A DNA stretch of 64,000 nt from CBDCBA01 sp965214125 (lineage in GTDB: Bacteria; Planctomycetota; Phycisphaerae; Tepidisphaerales; Tepidisphaeraceae), in assembly GCA_965214125.1 (NCBI GenBank), contig CBDCBA010000009.1, positions 30,404-94,403 of the forward strand, given 5' to 3'. This document shows, one piece after another, positions 48,368-56,511 of the stretch. Below the pieces are notes generated by a model. The model saw only the letters and a list, made by a program, of their open reading frames with translations, was not told the origin of the DNA and did not search any database. Positions within the stretch are counted from its first letter, which is position 1, and every line of letters begins with the position of its first letter. The position numbers and the translations under genes were made by a program.

Positions 48368-50391
48368 GCGATGTAGCGTCGCCCCGGCAGCGGGCGGAAG
48401 TGGCTCAGGGTGCCGCCGGTCGGGGAGCGGACGATCGTCTCGACAAAGCTGTTGATGGCGACGGTGCGGGTCAGCACCTGCTCGAGCACGGCCCCGAGCA
48501 TCACGGTGCCGCCGGGCGGGGGCGGACTGTCCTCCAGGTCGAGCGTGACGCGCAGGCCACGCGCGAAGCCTTCGAAGTCGCCGTTGCTGGCGCGGGTGCG
48601 TCGAGCGACGGGCTCGGCCGCGACGCGCAGCACGGAGCGGGCCGCCTGCTGGGCCGACGCCTCGCCACCGCCGAGCAGGCGCAGCAGCGTGCGCAGCGGC
48701 TTGGCCGCCCGGCGTCCGCCGCGGCCGGCGAGGGGGACGTGGTTGAGCCCGAGCGCGTTGACCAGCCGCCATGCGGTCGGCAGGCCGTCCGTCGCGTCGC
48801 CGGCATCCAGCGAGTCCTCGCCCGCCCACGCCGGGCCCAGCCGCGGGGCGGTGGGGCTGCCGCTGAGGCAGGCGATCGACTCCACGGGCTCGCCCTGCAT
48901 GAGCGACAGCGCCCGCTCGCCCGACAGCGACACGCCCAGCGGCAGGTCGCGGTTGGTACACCACACGGTCGCGCCGATCTGCTTGATGGCCTCGTCCTCG
49001 CCGCGCGGGTCGGGGCCCAGGGTGACGAGCACTTCCGTCCCGGCATAGCGGCTGCGCATGGAGCCGTCGGCGAGCTCGCGATCGGTTGGCCGGCGCGGCA
49101 GGCGGCGGTAGGTGAAGTGGCGCTCGCGCAGGACGGCCGCCGCCGTGGCGGCGTCGGCGTTGGCCTCGTCGTCCGAAGCGTCGGCCAGATCCGTCGGCTC
49201 GAACATCGGCACGTAGTTAGCGGTCGCCTCCGCCCCGCCGGCGTAGGCCTGCACCGAGTCGACACGCCAGACCTCGTGATCGAGCGGCCGGGCCCGGTCG
49301 ACGATGATCGGCAGCTCCGCCCGCAAATCCGTCAGCTTCTGCCGGCCCGTCTCCTGCGGGAACAGGTTCACGACCGGCGTGCAGAAGAGCGCAAAGTCGT
49401 TCACGTCGAGGCCGCGCTCGAGTTGGGGCTCCTCGGCCCACAGCGGCAGGATGAGCTCGACCGACTGCGGCCCGCCCTCCTCGTCGCCCTGGGCCGGGGC
49501 ACAGGCCGCGGCGATGGCCCGCCGCAGGCCGCGCAGCTCGACGAAGCGGAAGCGCTCGGGCAGCATCAGGTACTCGAGGATCAGCCGGTGCGGCTCGGCC
49601 AGGTGCGGCCCCGGTGGGACCATCGCCTGGTCCGGGTCGAAGCCGAACCGCGCCACGCCGCGCTCGACCACGCGCACCGCGTCGTGCCGACCGGGGGCGC
49701 GCACGACGAGCGGCCCGCCGTGGCGGACAAGGTGGCCCCAAATGCGTTGGGCGCCGGCGGCGTCGTCGGTGCCGGGCAGGTAGATCGGCAGGCGGTCGAG
49801 CCCGGCGGCGGCGAGGGCGGCCAGCGGCGGGCCGCTGGAGGAGATCGTCAGCTTCAGCGCCGCACGCACGCGCCGGCGTTGCCCGCCGCCGGGGTCGGCG
49901 ATCGTCAGCGACGGCGGCAGGCCGAGCGAGCCAAGATCGCGCGCCGTGAAATAAGCGGCGGCGTCGAGACGAAGCGGCCAAAGTTGCATGTCGTGGGCGA
50001 CGCGCCACTGGCAGCGCGTTTCGCCGCTGGCGCCCGCCGACCGCATCAGCCGGCCGCGCGGCAGGGTGTAGCCGGTGGCCACGCCCTGGTCCTGCGCGTC
50101 GGGCCGCAACTGCACGACCGCCGCCGACGGCACCGGGCTCAGGCAGGCAGGGCAGAGCACCTCCAGCATGGCCTGCGCGAACGCGGGAAAACTCTGCTCG
50201 ACCTCCATTTGCACCCGCGCCGCCAGGAACGCGAACGACTCGGTAAGGCGCTCGACGTACGGGTCGTCGCACTGAAGCCCCTCGATGCTCAGCCGCCCCG
50301 CCACCTTGGGGAAGCGGCCGGCGAACTCGCGGCGCATCTCACGGACGTGCCGCAGCTCGCGCTCGAAATGCTCGACCAGGCGTGGGTCCAC
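48364..50391 (-). CDS. tssF: T6SS baseplate subunit TssF
   Basis: 675 residues from GTG 50391; length typical for TssF (580-650) with some extension. It begins with LVEHFERELRHVREMRREFAGRFPKVAGRL, followed by CDDPYVERLTESFAFLAARVQMEVEQSFPAFAQAMLEVL, the family N-terminal signature. Later segments such as VNLFPQETG and DRARPLDHEVWRVDSV are also characteristic, and the end is STHFRP-like (GGTLSHFRPLPGRRYIA). TssF pairs with TssG in the baseplate wedge. It overlaps tssG by 4 bp and follows tssE by 43 bp. The gene uses mostly G/C third positions like its neighbours; no disruption is seen. Confidence 0.92.
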   Translation of the reverse strand: MDPRLVEHFERELRHVREMRREFAGRFPKVAGRLSIEGLQCDDPYVERLTESFAFLAARVQMEVEQSFPAFAQAMLEVLCPACLSPVPSAAVVQLRPDAQDQGVATGYTLPRGRLMRSAGASGETRCQWRVAHDMQLWPLRLDAAAYFTARDLGSLGLPPSLTIADPGGGQRRRVRAALKLTISSSGPPLAALAAAGLDRLPIYLPGTDDAAGAQRIWGHLVRHGGPLVVRAPGRHDAVRVVERGVARFGFDPDQAMVPPGPHLAEPHRLILEYLMLPERFRFVELRGLRRAIAAACAPAQGDEEGGPQSVELILPLWAEEPQLERGLDVNDFALFCTPVVNLFPQETGRQKLTDLRAELPIIVDRARPLDHEVWRVDSVQAYAGGAEATANYVPMFEPTDLADASDDEANADAATAAAVLRERHFTYRRLPRRPTDRELADGSMRSRYAGTEVLVTLGPDPRGEDEAIKQIGATVWCTNRDLPLGVSLSGERALSLMQGEPVESIACLSGSPTAPRLGPAWAGEDSLDAGDATDGLPTAWRLVNALGLNHVPLAGRGGRRAAKPLRTLLRLLGGGEASAQQAARSVLRVAAEPVARRTRASNGDFEGFARGLRVTLDLEDSPPPPGGTVMLGAVLEQVLTRTVAINSFVETIVRSPTGGTLSHFRPLPGRRYIA

Positions 50392-50434
50392 GACGCGGCG
50401 TTCCGGGGCAAGAGGAAGGGACTGGCAGAACGGA

Positions 50435-51076
50435 TCAGTCGTCGCCGACGCGGCACTCGCCGCTCTCGAGGTCGACGCGCGTGCGCACGAGCAGCGGCTG
50501 GTTGGCGGGCTGGCAGAACATCTCGCCGCTGATCTCGATGATGACCTGCCCGCCGGCGGCGACGTGATGGGCGCTGAGCCCGCGGCCGGCCGAAACGGGC
50601 GCGGCGTCGTCGCCCTCGCCGCTGAGCACGCGGACGCGCAGCGTCGACGGGACGATGCGCGGCTCGAAGGTCTTGATGGCGTCGCGGATCGCCGACTCCA
50701 TGCGGCGGCTGGCGGTGGCGCCGCGCATGCTCTGGACGCTTTTGCCCGACATGTCCTCGACGCCGAACCGCAGCACGCTTTGGCTCGCCAGTTCGCGGCC
50801 GGCGACGCTGGCGTCGAACTCCTCGCAGATGCGGGTGTTCAGCAGCCAGTCGAGATCGCGGAGCAGGCGTGCGCGCAGCTCACCGAGCGAGGCGGTGCGG
50901 CCGGCGCCGGCTTCGGCGGTCGTGGCCGGGTCGTCGTCGGTAAGGCGGTCGAGGAGGTAGGGTTGCAGGCGATCGCGTCGGTTGTCGCCGCCGAGCGCGC
51001 CCGCGCGGGCGCCGCCCGTGTCGCCGCGCCGGCCGATGGCGGCGCCGGTGCCACGCTCGCGTAGTTTCTCACGCAC
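50435..51076 (-). CDS. tssE: T6SS baseplate subunit TssE (gp25-like)
   Basis: 213 residues if it starts at GTG 51076, which overlaps the end of tagJ by 8 bp. TssE is usually 140-180 residues. The gp25 fold is seen in LQPYLLDRLTDDDP, LRARLLRDLDWLLNTR, SVLRFGVEDMSGKS, AIRDAIKTFEPRI and the closing strand VIIEISGEM. The catalytic-like Glu/Asp residues typical of gp25 lysozyme-related folds are not needed for function. TssE joins the baseplate to the first ring of the TssB/TssC sheath. The extra residues are an Arg/Gly-rich N-terminus (RERGTGAAIGRRGDTGG) and a 35-residue C-terminal strand region. The start codon could be further in. Confidence 0.85.
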   Translation of the reverse strand: MREKLRERGTGAAIGRRGDTGGARAGALGGDNRRDRLQPYLLDRLTDDDPATTAEAGAGRTASLGELRARLLRDLDWLLNTRICEEFDASVAGRELASQSVLRFGVEDMSGKSVQSMRGATASRRMESAIRDAIKTFEPRIVPSTLRVRVLSGEGDDAAPVSAGRGLSAHHVAAGGQVIIEISGEMFCQPANQPLLVRTRVDLESGECRVGDD

Positions 51077-52052
51077 GCTCGCCCTCCGCGTCGGTGGGCG
51101 CCGACATCCCGCCGCCGAGGCCCATGCCTTGCAGGCCTGGGTCAACGGGTGGCAGGTCGTCGGCGATCGCGTAGCGCACCCGGCCGATGCTCAGCAGGGG
51201 CCGGTCGATTTCGTCGTCGTCGTCACCGATGGTGATCCACAGCCGCTGGCCGACGCCGACGTTGTAGCCGTCGGTCGGCTGCTTGAACTCGGTGCCGCGC
51301 GCCAGCAGCAGGTTGGCGTCGGCGTCGCCGGCTTCGGTGCCGAAGTAGCGGACCGGCAGCAGCACACCGGTGGTGCCGCCGGCGGCCCAGGTGGCGACCG
51401 CCGGCTGCCAGACCAGGTCGCGCAGCGACGCCGGCGGCTGCATCCGCAGGTCGGCGATCGCGCCGGGCGGGGCCCAGGCGTATTCGCCGTCGGCGAAGAG
51501 TTCGATGATCGGGCCCAACCGGTCGTCGGCGTCGTACCAGCCGGCGAAGGCGTCGGGCTGCGTCGCCTCGTGCGTCCAGAGTTCACCGCTCGCGGCGGCG
51601 TCTTCGACGGCCTCGGCGGCGCGGTCCAGTGCCTCGCCGCGCGACCGCTTGGCCGCCTCAGCATTGCCGCCGGCGAGCTGCTCGACGGCTGCGGCGAGCA
51701 CGCCCACCCACTCGCTCGGCTCGCCAAGGATCGTCGGCTTGCGCTTGCCGTTCCAGACGGCGATGCGCCCCTGCTCGCCGGCGATGGCCGCCTGCCACCC
51801 GGCGCTTTCGCTGGCGCGGCTCGGGTCCATCTGGCCGACGGTTTGTGCTTGACGAAACGCGCTTTCCCACTGGCCGGTCAGGCACATGAGATTGAAGAGC
51901 GTTTCGCGACGGAGCGGTTCGGCGGCATTGTCGCGGACGGCCTGCTTGGCGGCGGCGACGGCGGCGGCGAGGTCGCCCTGCTGCACAAGGTCGCGCACGG
52001 CGCCCTCGCCCTTCCACGGCTCGTCCGTCGGGGTATGCGTTGGGTCGGGCAT
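51069..52052 (-). CDS. tagJ: T6SS accessory protein TagJ (ImpE family)
   Basis: 327 residues from ATG 52052. The N-terminal third is a TPR-like helical region (AVRDLVQQGDLAAAVAAAKQAV, RRETLFNLMCLTGQWESAFRQAQTV). The rest is the ImpE domain: a WYDADDRLGPIIELFADGEYAW segment, LRDLVWQPAVATWAAGG, GVLLPVRYFGTE and a late strand set. TagJ binds TssB (in some systems ClpV) and modulates sheath disassembly; it is not essential everywhere. The C-terminus (PGLQGMGLGGGMSAPTDAEGERA) is a flexible tail that overlaps tssE. It lies downstream of hcp and two stem-loops. Confidence 0.82.
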   Translation of the reverse strand: MPDPTHTPTDEPWKGEGAVRDLVQQGDLAAAVAAAKQAVRDNAAEPLRRETLFNLMCLTGQWESAFRQAQTVGQMDPSRASESAGWQAAIAGEQGRIAVWNGKRKPTILGEPSEWVGVLAAAVEQLAGGNAEAAKRSRGEALDRAAEAVEDAAASGELWTHEATQPDAFAGWYDADDRLGPIIELFADGEYAWAPPGAIADLRMQPPASLRDLVWQPAVATWAAGGTTGVLLPVRYFGTEAGDADANLLLARGTEFKQPTDGYNVGVGQRLWITIGDDDDEIDRPLLSIGRVRYAIADDLPPVDPGLQGMGLGGGMSAPTDAEGERA

Positions 52053-52106
52053 GAGCGAACTTGCGGGGGAACCGATCCGGCATTAGCCGCCTTGTGCGGC
52101 GGCGAA

Positions 52107-52161
52107 GCGACGCCCCGGCGGTTAGGCCGAGGCGTCGCGGTGCGGCCTTGGGACAGGCCGC
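52107..52161 (-). terminator. Tandem stem-loops downstream of hcp
   Basis: Two hairpins lie in the 122-bp gap after the hcp stop codon (52175, minus strand). The first to be transcribed is GCGGCCT/AGGCCGC (52142-52148 with 52155-52161). The second is longer, GCGACGCC-x-CGG pairing with CCG-x-GGCGTCGC (52107-52118 with 52127-52138). No T-run follows, so read-through into tagJ is likely. Such structures can stabilise or attenuate transcripts so that Hcp is made in excess. Confidence 0.55.
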
Positions 52162-52174
52162 GGGGTTGGGACCA

Positions 52175-52669
52175 CTAGGCGGTGGTCTTGTTCTCCTTCA
52201 GGCTCCATCCGGTGCGGATGGGCGTCTGGGCCTTGCCCGTGTCATCGACGCCGGTGTAGGTCCACTCGATCTCGCTGAAGCGAAGGCCGAACGCCTCGCT
52301 GGGACGCTGCCCGCCGCCCATGCTCGCCGAGTGCGAGACGTTGGAGACGATGGCGTCCTTGAGCTTGTAGACCATGTAGTTGTGGGGGTTGTCGGCGGCG
52401 GCGACGAAGTGGATTTCGACCTCCTTGATCGGGCTCGCCTTGCAGCAAGCCTCGATCAGCTTGGGGGTCGCCTTGTCCATCTCCTTGGTGAACTGCAGGT
52501 CGGAGATGTCGACGCGGCCGGCCGTCTGGAAGCCGGTGCCGCTGCCGCCGCCGCCGCCCTGCTGGGCGAGGGCGCTGGAGAAGGATTCGATCTCGATCCA
52601 ATCCTTGTGCTTGTCGTCGGTGCTCTCGCCCTTGATGTCGCCGATCTTGATGTATGCGTCTGAGGCCAT
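52175..52669 (-). CDS. hcp: Hcp, T6SS inner-tube protein
   Basis: 164 residues from ATG 52669, with AGGAGCAG about 8 bp upstream; the longer frame is rejected. Standard Hcp beta-barrel: DAYIKIGDIKGESTDDKHKD leading into WIEIESFSSAL, GRVDISDLQFTKEMDKATPKLIEACCKA, VEIHFVAAADN, YMVYKLKDAIVSNVSHSAS, and the closing RFSEIEWTYTG. Hexameric rings of Hcp stack into the tube propelled by the contracting sheath and also carry small effectors. A glycine-rich loop (QQGGGGGSGTGF) replaces the usual short loop after the first helix. The gene sits between tssC and tagJ with spacers on both sides, so it may have its own promoter. Confidence 0.95.
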   Translation of the reverse strand: MASDAYIKIGDIKGESTDDKHKDWIEIESFSSALAQQGGGGGSGTGFQTAGRVDISDLQFTKEMDKATPKLIEACCKASPIKEVEIHFVAAADNPHNYMVYKLKDAIVSNVSHSASMGGGQRPSEAFGLRFSEIEWTYTGVDDTGKAQTPIRTGWSLKENKTTA

Positions 52670-52999
52670 CAGTCTGCTCCTGTGATGGAAGAGGGTGCCA
52701 GGGTGTCGTCTTGCGAGCGTCCGTGCCACTCGGCCCGGTTCCGCAGCCCGTGAGGGGTGCCGCCCGACGTTTGCCCGTGCGGGTGTGTATCCTGAAAGGT
52801 CAGTCGGTCTTCACACGCGGAAGACTCGGGTTACATGGGAAGGAACGTTGCGTGGGTTCGGGTGAAAACCGCTGCCTGTTCCTCACCTTGCTGGACGCAT
52901 TCTGGCGAGATTTCGACTCGCCTCAATTGCCCCGAAAGGGCCAGCCCCGTCGCGGGCGGGCGGGCGAGCCCGGTCGCGGGCCAACGGGCGCCGCAACGG
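52670..52999 (-). other. Intergenic region between tssC and hcp
   Basis: 330 bp with no credible gene on either strand. The hcp ribosome binding site is at its low-coordinate end. TGGCAC (minus strand, near 52720-52730) recalls a sigma-54 -24 element, but the matching GC at -12 is one base out of place. GGATAC near 52785 is a weak -10. A promoter or processing region for hcp is expected here but not demonstrated. Confidence 0.4.
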
Positions 53000-54481
53000 T
53001 CAACCGCCGGCCGCGGGAAGCTTGCTCGTGAGCGACAGCGTCACCTTGAGCCCTTCGAGCTGGTAGTGCGGCACGAGGTTGAACTGGCTGCGGTAGTAGC
53101 CGGGCGCCCCCTCGACATCCTCGACGATCACCTCCGCCGCCTGCAACGGATAGCGGGCCAAGACCTCTTGCGGCTTGGTGGAGTCGGTCTCGACGTACTG
53201 GTTGATCCAGCGGTTGAGCTCGTCCTCCATCTTCGCGCGGCTCTTGAAGCTGCCGATCTGGTCCCTCACCATGCACTTGAGGTAGTGCGCAAAGCGACAA
53301 ACGCTGAACTGATAGGGCAGGTTTGCCGCCAGCCGCGCGTTGGCGGTGGCGTCGGGATTGTCGTAGGTTTCGGGCTTTTGCACGCTTTGTGCCCCGAAGA
53401 AGACGGCGTGTGCCTCGTTCTTATAGTGGCTGAGCGGCATGAACCCGAGGTCGGCCAGCTCCTTCTCGCGGCGGTCGCCGATGGCGATCTCCGTGGGGCA
53501 CTTCATGTCGAGCCCGCCGTCGCTGGTGGGGAAGGTGTGCACCGGCAGGTCCTCGACCACGCCGTCCTGCGTCCCGCGGATGGCCGCCGTCCAGCCGTAG
53601 GTGGCGTAGGCGCGGTTGATGTTGGCGCCCATGGCGTAGGCGGCGTTCATCCAGGCGTACTTCTCCGGATTGGGGCCCGCCGAGTCCTCGCTGAAGTCGA
53701 ACTCTTCGACGGGGTTGTTCGTCGCGTCGTACGGCATGCGGCTGAGCACGCGCGGCATGGCTAGGGCGACGTACTTAGCGTCCTCGCTGCCGCGGAACGC
53801 CCGCCAGTTGGCAAACTCCGGGCCGCTGTGAATGCGGCTCAGGCTGCTGGGATTGTTGAGCTCCTGCCAGTTGTCGAACTTCATCATCGACGGGTCGGCC
53901 CCGGCGATGAACGGGCAGTGGGCGGCCCCGGCGATCTTGGCCATGTTCGCCATCAGGTCCACGTCCGGCTTGGCGGCGCTGAACGGGTAGTCGCCGATGA
54001 TGCACCCGTACGGCGTGCCGCCGGGCATGTCGAACTCCTCGCCGTACACCTGCTTGAAGATTGGGCTCTGGTCCCAGGCGGCCCCCTCGAACTTCTTGAG
54101 CTGCTTGGCCAAATCGTTCTTGGAGATGTTGAAGACGCGGATCTTCAGATCCTCGCGCGCCGGGCTGTTGCGGACCAGGTGGTCCAGCCCGCGCCAGGTG
54201 CCCTCGAGCTTCTGGAACTCCGGGTTGTGGAGGATTTCGTTGAGCTGGCGGGTGAGCATCTCATCAATGCCCGCCATTATCGCGCGGATGGTGGCCAGCG
54301 CGTTGCCGGGCACGACCTTCGCGCCGGCGACGACCTGCTGGGCGAGGTCGCCCAGGGCCTGCTTGATCAGGCTGCGCTCCTCGTCGGAGCGACTCTTCTT
54401 GCCGAGGATCTCGCCGAGCGCGTCGGCGCTCATCTCTTCGGTGGCGCCTGCGGCGTCGGTTTGGGCTTGGGCGTCGGACAT
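53000..54481 (-). CDS. tssC: T6SS sheath large subunit TssC
   Basis: 493 residues from ATG 54481, AGGAGAA 9 bp upstream. Recognised by LEGTWRGLDHLVRNSP, FNISKNDLAKQLKKFEG, FKQVYGEEFDMPGGTPYGCIIGDY, MAKIAGAAHCPFIAGADPSMM, SEDAKYVALAMPRVLSRMPY and the C-terminal FNLVPHYQLEGLKVTLSLTSKLP. TssB and TssC interlock in the helical sheath whose contraction drives the Hcp tube. Size and sequence are normal; no frameshift is seen. It follows tssB by 65 bp on the same transcript and precedes hcp by 330 bp. Confidence 0.96.
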   Translation of the reverse strand: MSDAQAQTDAAGATEEMSADALGEILGKKSRSDEERSLIKQALGDLAQQVVAGAKVVPGNALATIRAIMAGIDEMLTRQLNEILHNPEFQKLEGTWRGLDHLVRNSPAREDLKIRVFNISKNDLAKQLKKFEGAAWDQSPIFKQVYGEEFDMPGGTPYGCIIGDYPFSAAKPDVDLMANMAKIAGAAHCPFIAGADPSMMKFDNWQELNNPSSLSRIHSGPEFANWRAFRGSEDAKYVALAMPRVLSRMPYDATNNPVEEFDFSEDSAGPNPEKYAWMNAAYAMGANINRAYATYGWTAAIRGTQDGVVEDLPVHTFPTSDGGLDMKCPTEIAIGDRREKELADLGFMPLSHYKNEAHAVFFGAQSVQKPETYDNPDATANARLAANLPYQFSVCRFAHYLKCMVRDQIGSFKSRAKMEDELNRWINQYVETDSTKPQEVLARYPLQAAEVIVEDVEGAPGYYRSQFNLVPHYQLEGLKVTLSLTSKLPAAGG

Positions 54482-54546
54482 GGGGGTTCTCCTGCGGGCC
54501 AAGGGCGGCCCCGTCGAAAAACAAAGGGGAAACGGGGAAAATCGGC

Positions 54547-55062
54547 CTATTCGGCGTCGTCCTTGGGCGACTCGTCCATCAGCTTCTTCAGCAGTTCCGG
54601 ATCGTCGAGCGCCTTCTCCAGCGCGGCCTCGGCGTCGTCGTTGCCGTCGACGTTCGCCAGCAGGTTGCTCAGGCGCTCGCGGGCGTCGAGCAGCTTTTTC
54701 AGCGGCTCAACCTGCCGCGCCACCGCCGCAGGGCTGAAGTCGTCCATGCTGCGAAACTCCAGCTCCACGCTCATCTCGTCCCCCTCGCCCCCGCCCTCGA
54801 GCGTGTTCGGGACGCTGAACTTCACCTTCGGCTTGGCGCTGGCGAGTTGGTCGTCGAAGTTTTCGGCGTTGATCTCGCGAAAACTCCGCTTCGTCACCGG
54901 GTCGAGCCCCTCGGCCGCATTGCCGCTGAGGTCGGCCATCACGCCCATCACCCAGGGCAGCTCGGTCTTCTTCGTGCCGCCCAGGGTGGGAACCTCGTAC
55001 TCGATGTGAACGCGCGGGGCGCGGTTGCCGCCGATATCTTTTGCTCCGCCTAGCTTGGCCAC
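54547..55062 (-). CDS. tssB: T6SS sheath small subunit TssB
   Basis: 171 residues from GTG 55062, with GGGAGG 8 bp upstream; the long open frame beyond this point is spurious. Family features: RVHIEYEVPTLGGTKKTELPWVMGVMADLSG, FREINAENFDDQLASAKPKVKFSVPN, VELEFRSMDDFSPAAVARQVEPLKKLLDARERLSNLLANVDGN (split over the last helices). The C-terminus is acidic (MDESPKDDAE). With TssC it makes the contractile sheath; the C-terminal helix of TssC-TssB is the ClpV recognition region. It is the first gene after a 335-bp gap that probably holds a promoter. Confidence 0.93.
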   Translation of the reverse strand: MAKLGGAKDIGGNRAPRVHIEYEVPTLGGTKKTELPWVMGVMADLSGNAAEGLDPVTKRSFREINAENFDDQLASAKPKVKFSVPNTLEGGGEGDEMSVELEFRSMDDFSPAAVARQVEPLKKLLDARERLSNLLANVDGNDDAEAALEKALDDPELLKKLMDESPKDDAE

Positions 55063-55295
55063 GGGGGGCCTCCCTTTGGGTAAGTCTTGGGTGAGTCGTG
55101 AAAATTGCGGGATCGCGGTGATCCGATCGCTCGGGCCGGCTCGTAGGCCATGGCACTGCTGCTCGCGGCGCGCCGCGGGCGACGGGTGTCGTGCAGAGAT
55201 TGGCCGCGCCCGTCGACCCGTCGCGGGGCGGCGTGTGGTCTGGAATTGTCGCCGGTGCCGTCCTGCACCTGGCGGGCCGCGTGCCCTGTGTTCCG

Positions 55296-55349
55296 GTTGT
55301 ATCAGACGCGGCCGGAGTTTCAAGCAATTGCCGTCTTCAAGCAATTGCC
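55296..55349 (-). promoter_or_regulatory. Possible tssB promoter with a 14-bp tandem direct repeat
   Basis: On the minus strand TTGAAA (55323-55318) and TACAAC (55301-55296) are 16 bp apart. TTCAAGCAATTGCC occurs twice, at 55319-55332 and 55336-55349, with a 17-bp period, the first copy overlapping the -35. Such a repeat could be a binding site for an activator. The transcript leader to tssB would be about 230 nt. The remainder of 55063-55397 shows no gene. Confidence 0.35.
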
Positions 55350-55397
55350 CGTCGCGGCACCGCAACGGCTCGACCAGTCGCCGGGCCGATGCGCTCG

Positions 55398-56486
55398 CTA
55401 CTCGCCCGCCGCGTCCGGATTGCGGATTTGGCGCAGCCGCTCCATCAGCCGGTCGTCGGCCGCCAATTCCTCCTGCCATTCGAGAAAGTGCATGTTCACC
55501 AGGTGCGAGGCGTACAGCAGCAACTCGCGCACGGGGCTGCTCGGGTCGTAGGTCTCGAACCAGCGAACAAGGTCGTGGATCGCCTTCTCCGCGTCGGCGC
55601 GGCTGGTGATTCGCCCGACGCCCGGCGTCCCACCACCCCCACTTCGCCCACCGTCCGCCTGCTGCGCCGGGTCGCCGCCCGCGGGATCGTCGCCGGCCGA
55701 CTCGCCTCCTCCGACGAAGGGCGCGAGGTATCCCTCGGCCGGCCGAATCCAATCGTCCAGCGGCGCGAGGTCGGGTGCCGTGTTCTGGGAAAGCTCGTCG
55801 AGCCGCTCCTGCAACGATTTGAGCGTGGCCCGCGCCTCGCGGGCGGCCTCCAGGTTGGCGGCGACGCCCTCGGGGTTCTCCTCGGCCGCGGCGCGAAGGG
55901 CGCTTTGGATCACGTCCTGCGCCGGGGCCTCCTCATCGCCCGTCAGCGCGAGTTGCCCGTCGGCGGCCAGCGCCAGGCGCAGCGGGACCTCGCCCTCGGC
56001 CCGGCTCGTCGCCAAGGCCGCGGCGCGGATGGCGCGGCCCATGCGCTCGGGGTCGCGCAGCGCCAGCAGGCGGTTGTTGCGCGCCATCGGGTCCGGCGGA
56101 TCGCCCGGCTCGTCGGGCTCGAACAGGGCCGGCAGGAGATTGGTGGCGCCGTCGTCGCCCGTGCCGTCGCCCGACTCGCCGCCGGACCAGTACCGCTCGA
56201 CGAGCCCGTCGGCCAGGCGCAGCGACGCGAGCAGGCCGGGAAAGCCGTGCGCGTGCGTCGCCGCCTCGGCCATGCGCACGACGACCTCCAGGTGCTTGCC
56301 CACGCCCAGCAGTTGCTCGCCCAATCGCAGCACGGTGCGGTAGGCCTCGCCGGCGGGCTCGCGGGCGTCGAGCTTGGCGACGGCGTCGGCGTATGCCTCG
56401 TCGAACTCGAGCCACGCCGCTTCGTTCTCCGGATCGCCGCCGGTGCCGGGCGCGAGCAGTCGGTCTAGGTCAATGGTCTGGCTCAT
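55398..56486 (-). CDS. tssA: T6SS cap/baseplate protein TssA (ImpA N-terminal domain)
   Basis: 362 residues from ATG 56486. The N-terminal ImpA domain is visible: ENEAAWLEFDEAYADAVAKLD with LRLGEQLLGVGKHLEVVVRMAEAATHAHGFPGLLASLRLADGLVERYW. The typical W-G-E/P-DPDDP region is replaced by LLPALFEPDEPGDPPDP. A Gly/Asp-rich linker follows (DDPAGGDPAQQADGG), then a short C-terminal helical domain with SRADAEKAIHDLVRWFETYDPSSPVRELLLYA. This C-terminal SRxDAxxxLxxxxxYFxxxEPSSPxxxLL pattern is common to short TssA types. TssA starts tube and sheath assembly at the baseplate and later caps the distal end. It ends 335 bp before tssB. Confidence 0.88.
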   Translation of the reverse strand: MSQTIDLDRLLAPGTGGDPENEAAWLEFDEAYADAVAKLDAREPAGEAYRTVLRLGEQLLGVGKHLEVVVRMAEAATHAHGFPGLLASLRLADGLVERYWSGGESGDGTGDDGATNLLPALFEPDEPGDPPDPMARNNRLLALRDPERMGRAIRAAALATSRAEGEVPLRLALAADGQLALTGDEEAPAQDVIQSALRAAAEENPEGVAANLEAAREARATLKSLQERLDELSQNTAPDLAPLDDWIRPAEGYLAPFVGGGESAGDDPAGGDPAQQADGGRSGGGGTPGVGRITSRADAEKAIHDLVRWFETYDPSSPVRELLLYASHLVNMHFLEWQEELAADDRLMERLRQIRNPDAAGE

Positions 56487-56511
56487 GGGAAGTGCGGGGT
56501 ATCCGGGAAAA

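Noticed and set aside
52715..52735. Possible sigma-54 promoter for hcp (TGGCACGGACGCTCGC on the minus strand)
   Set aside because: The -12 GC is displaced by one base and the TTGC element is missing.
55063..55752. Long upstream extension of tssB to 55752
   Set aside because: It overlaps tssA and lacks TssB-like sequence; GTG 55062 has a good ribosome binding site and starts the family domain.
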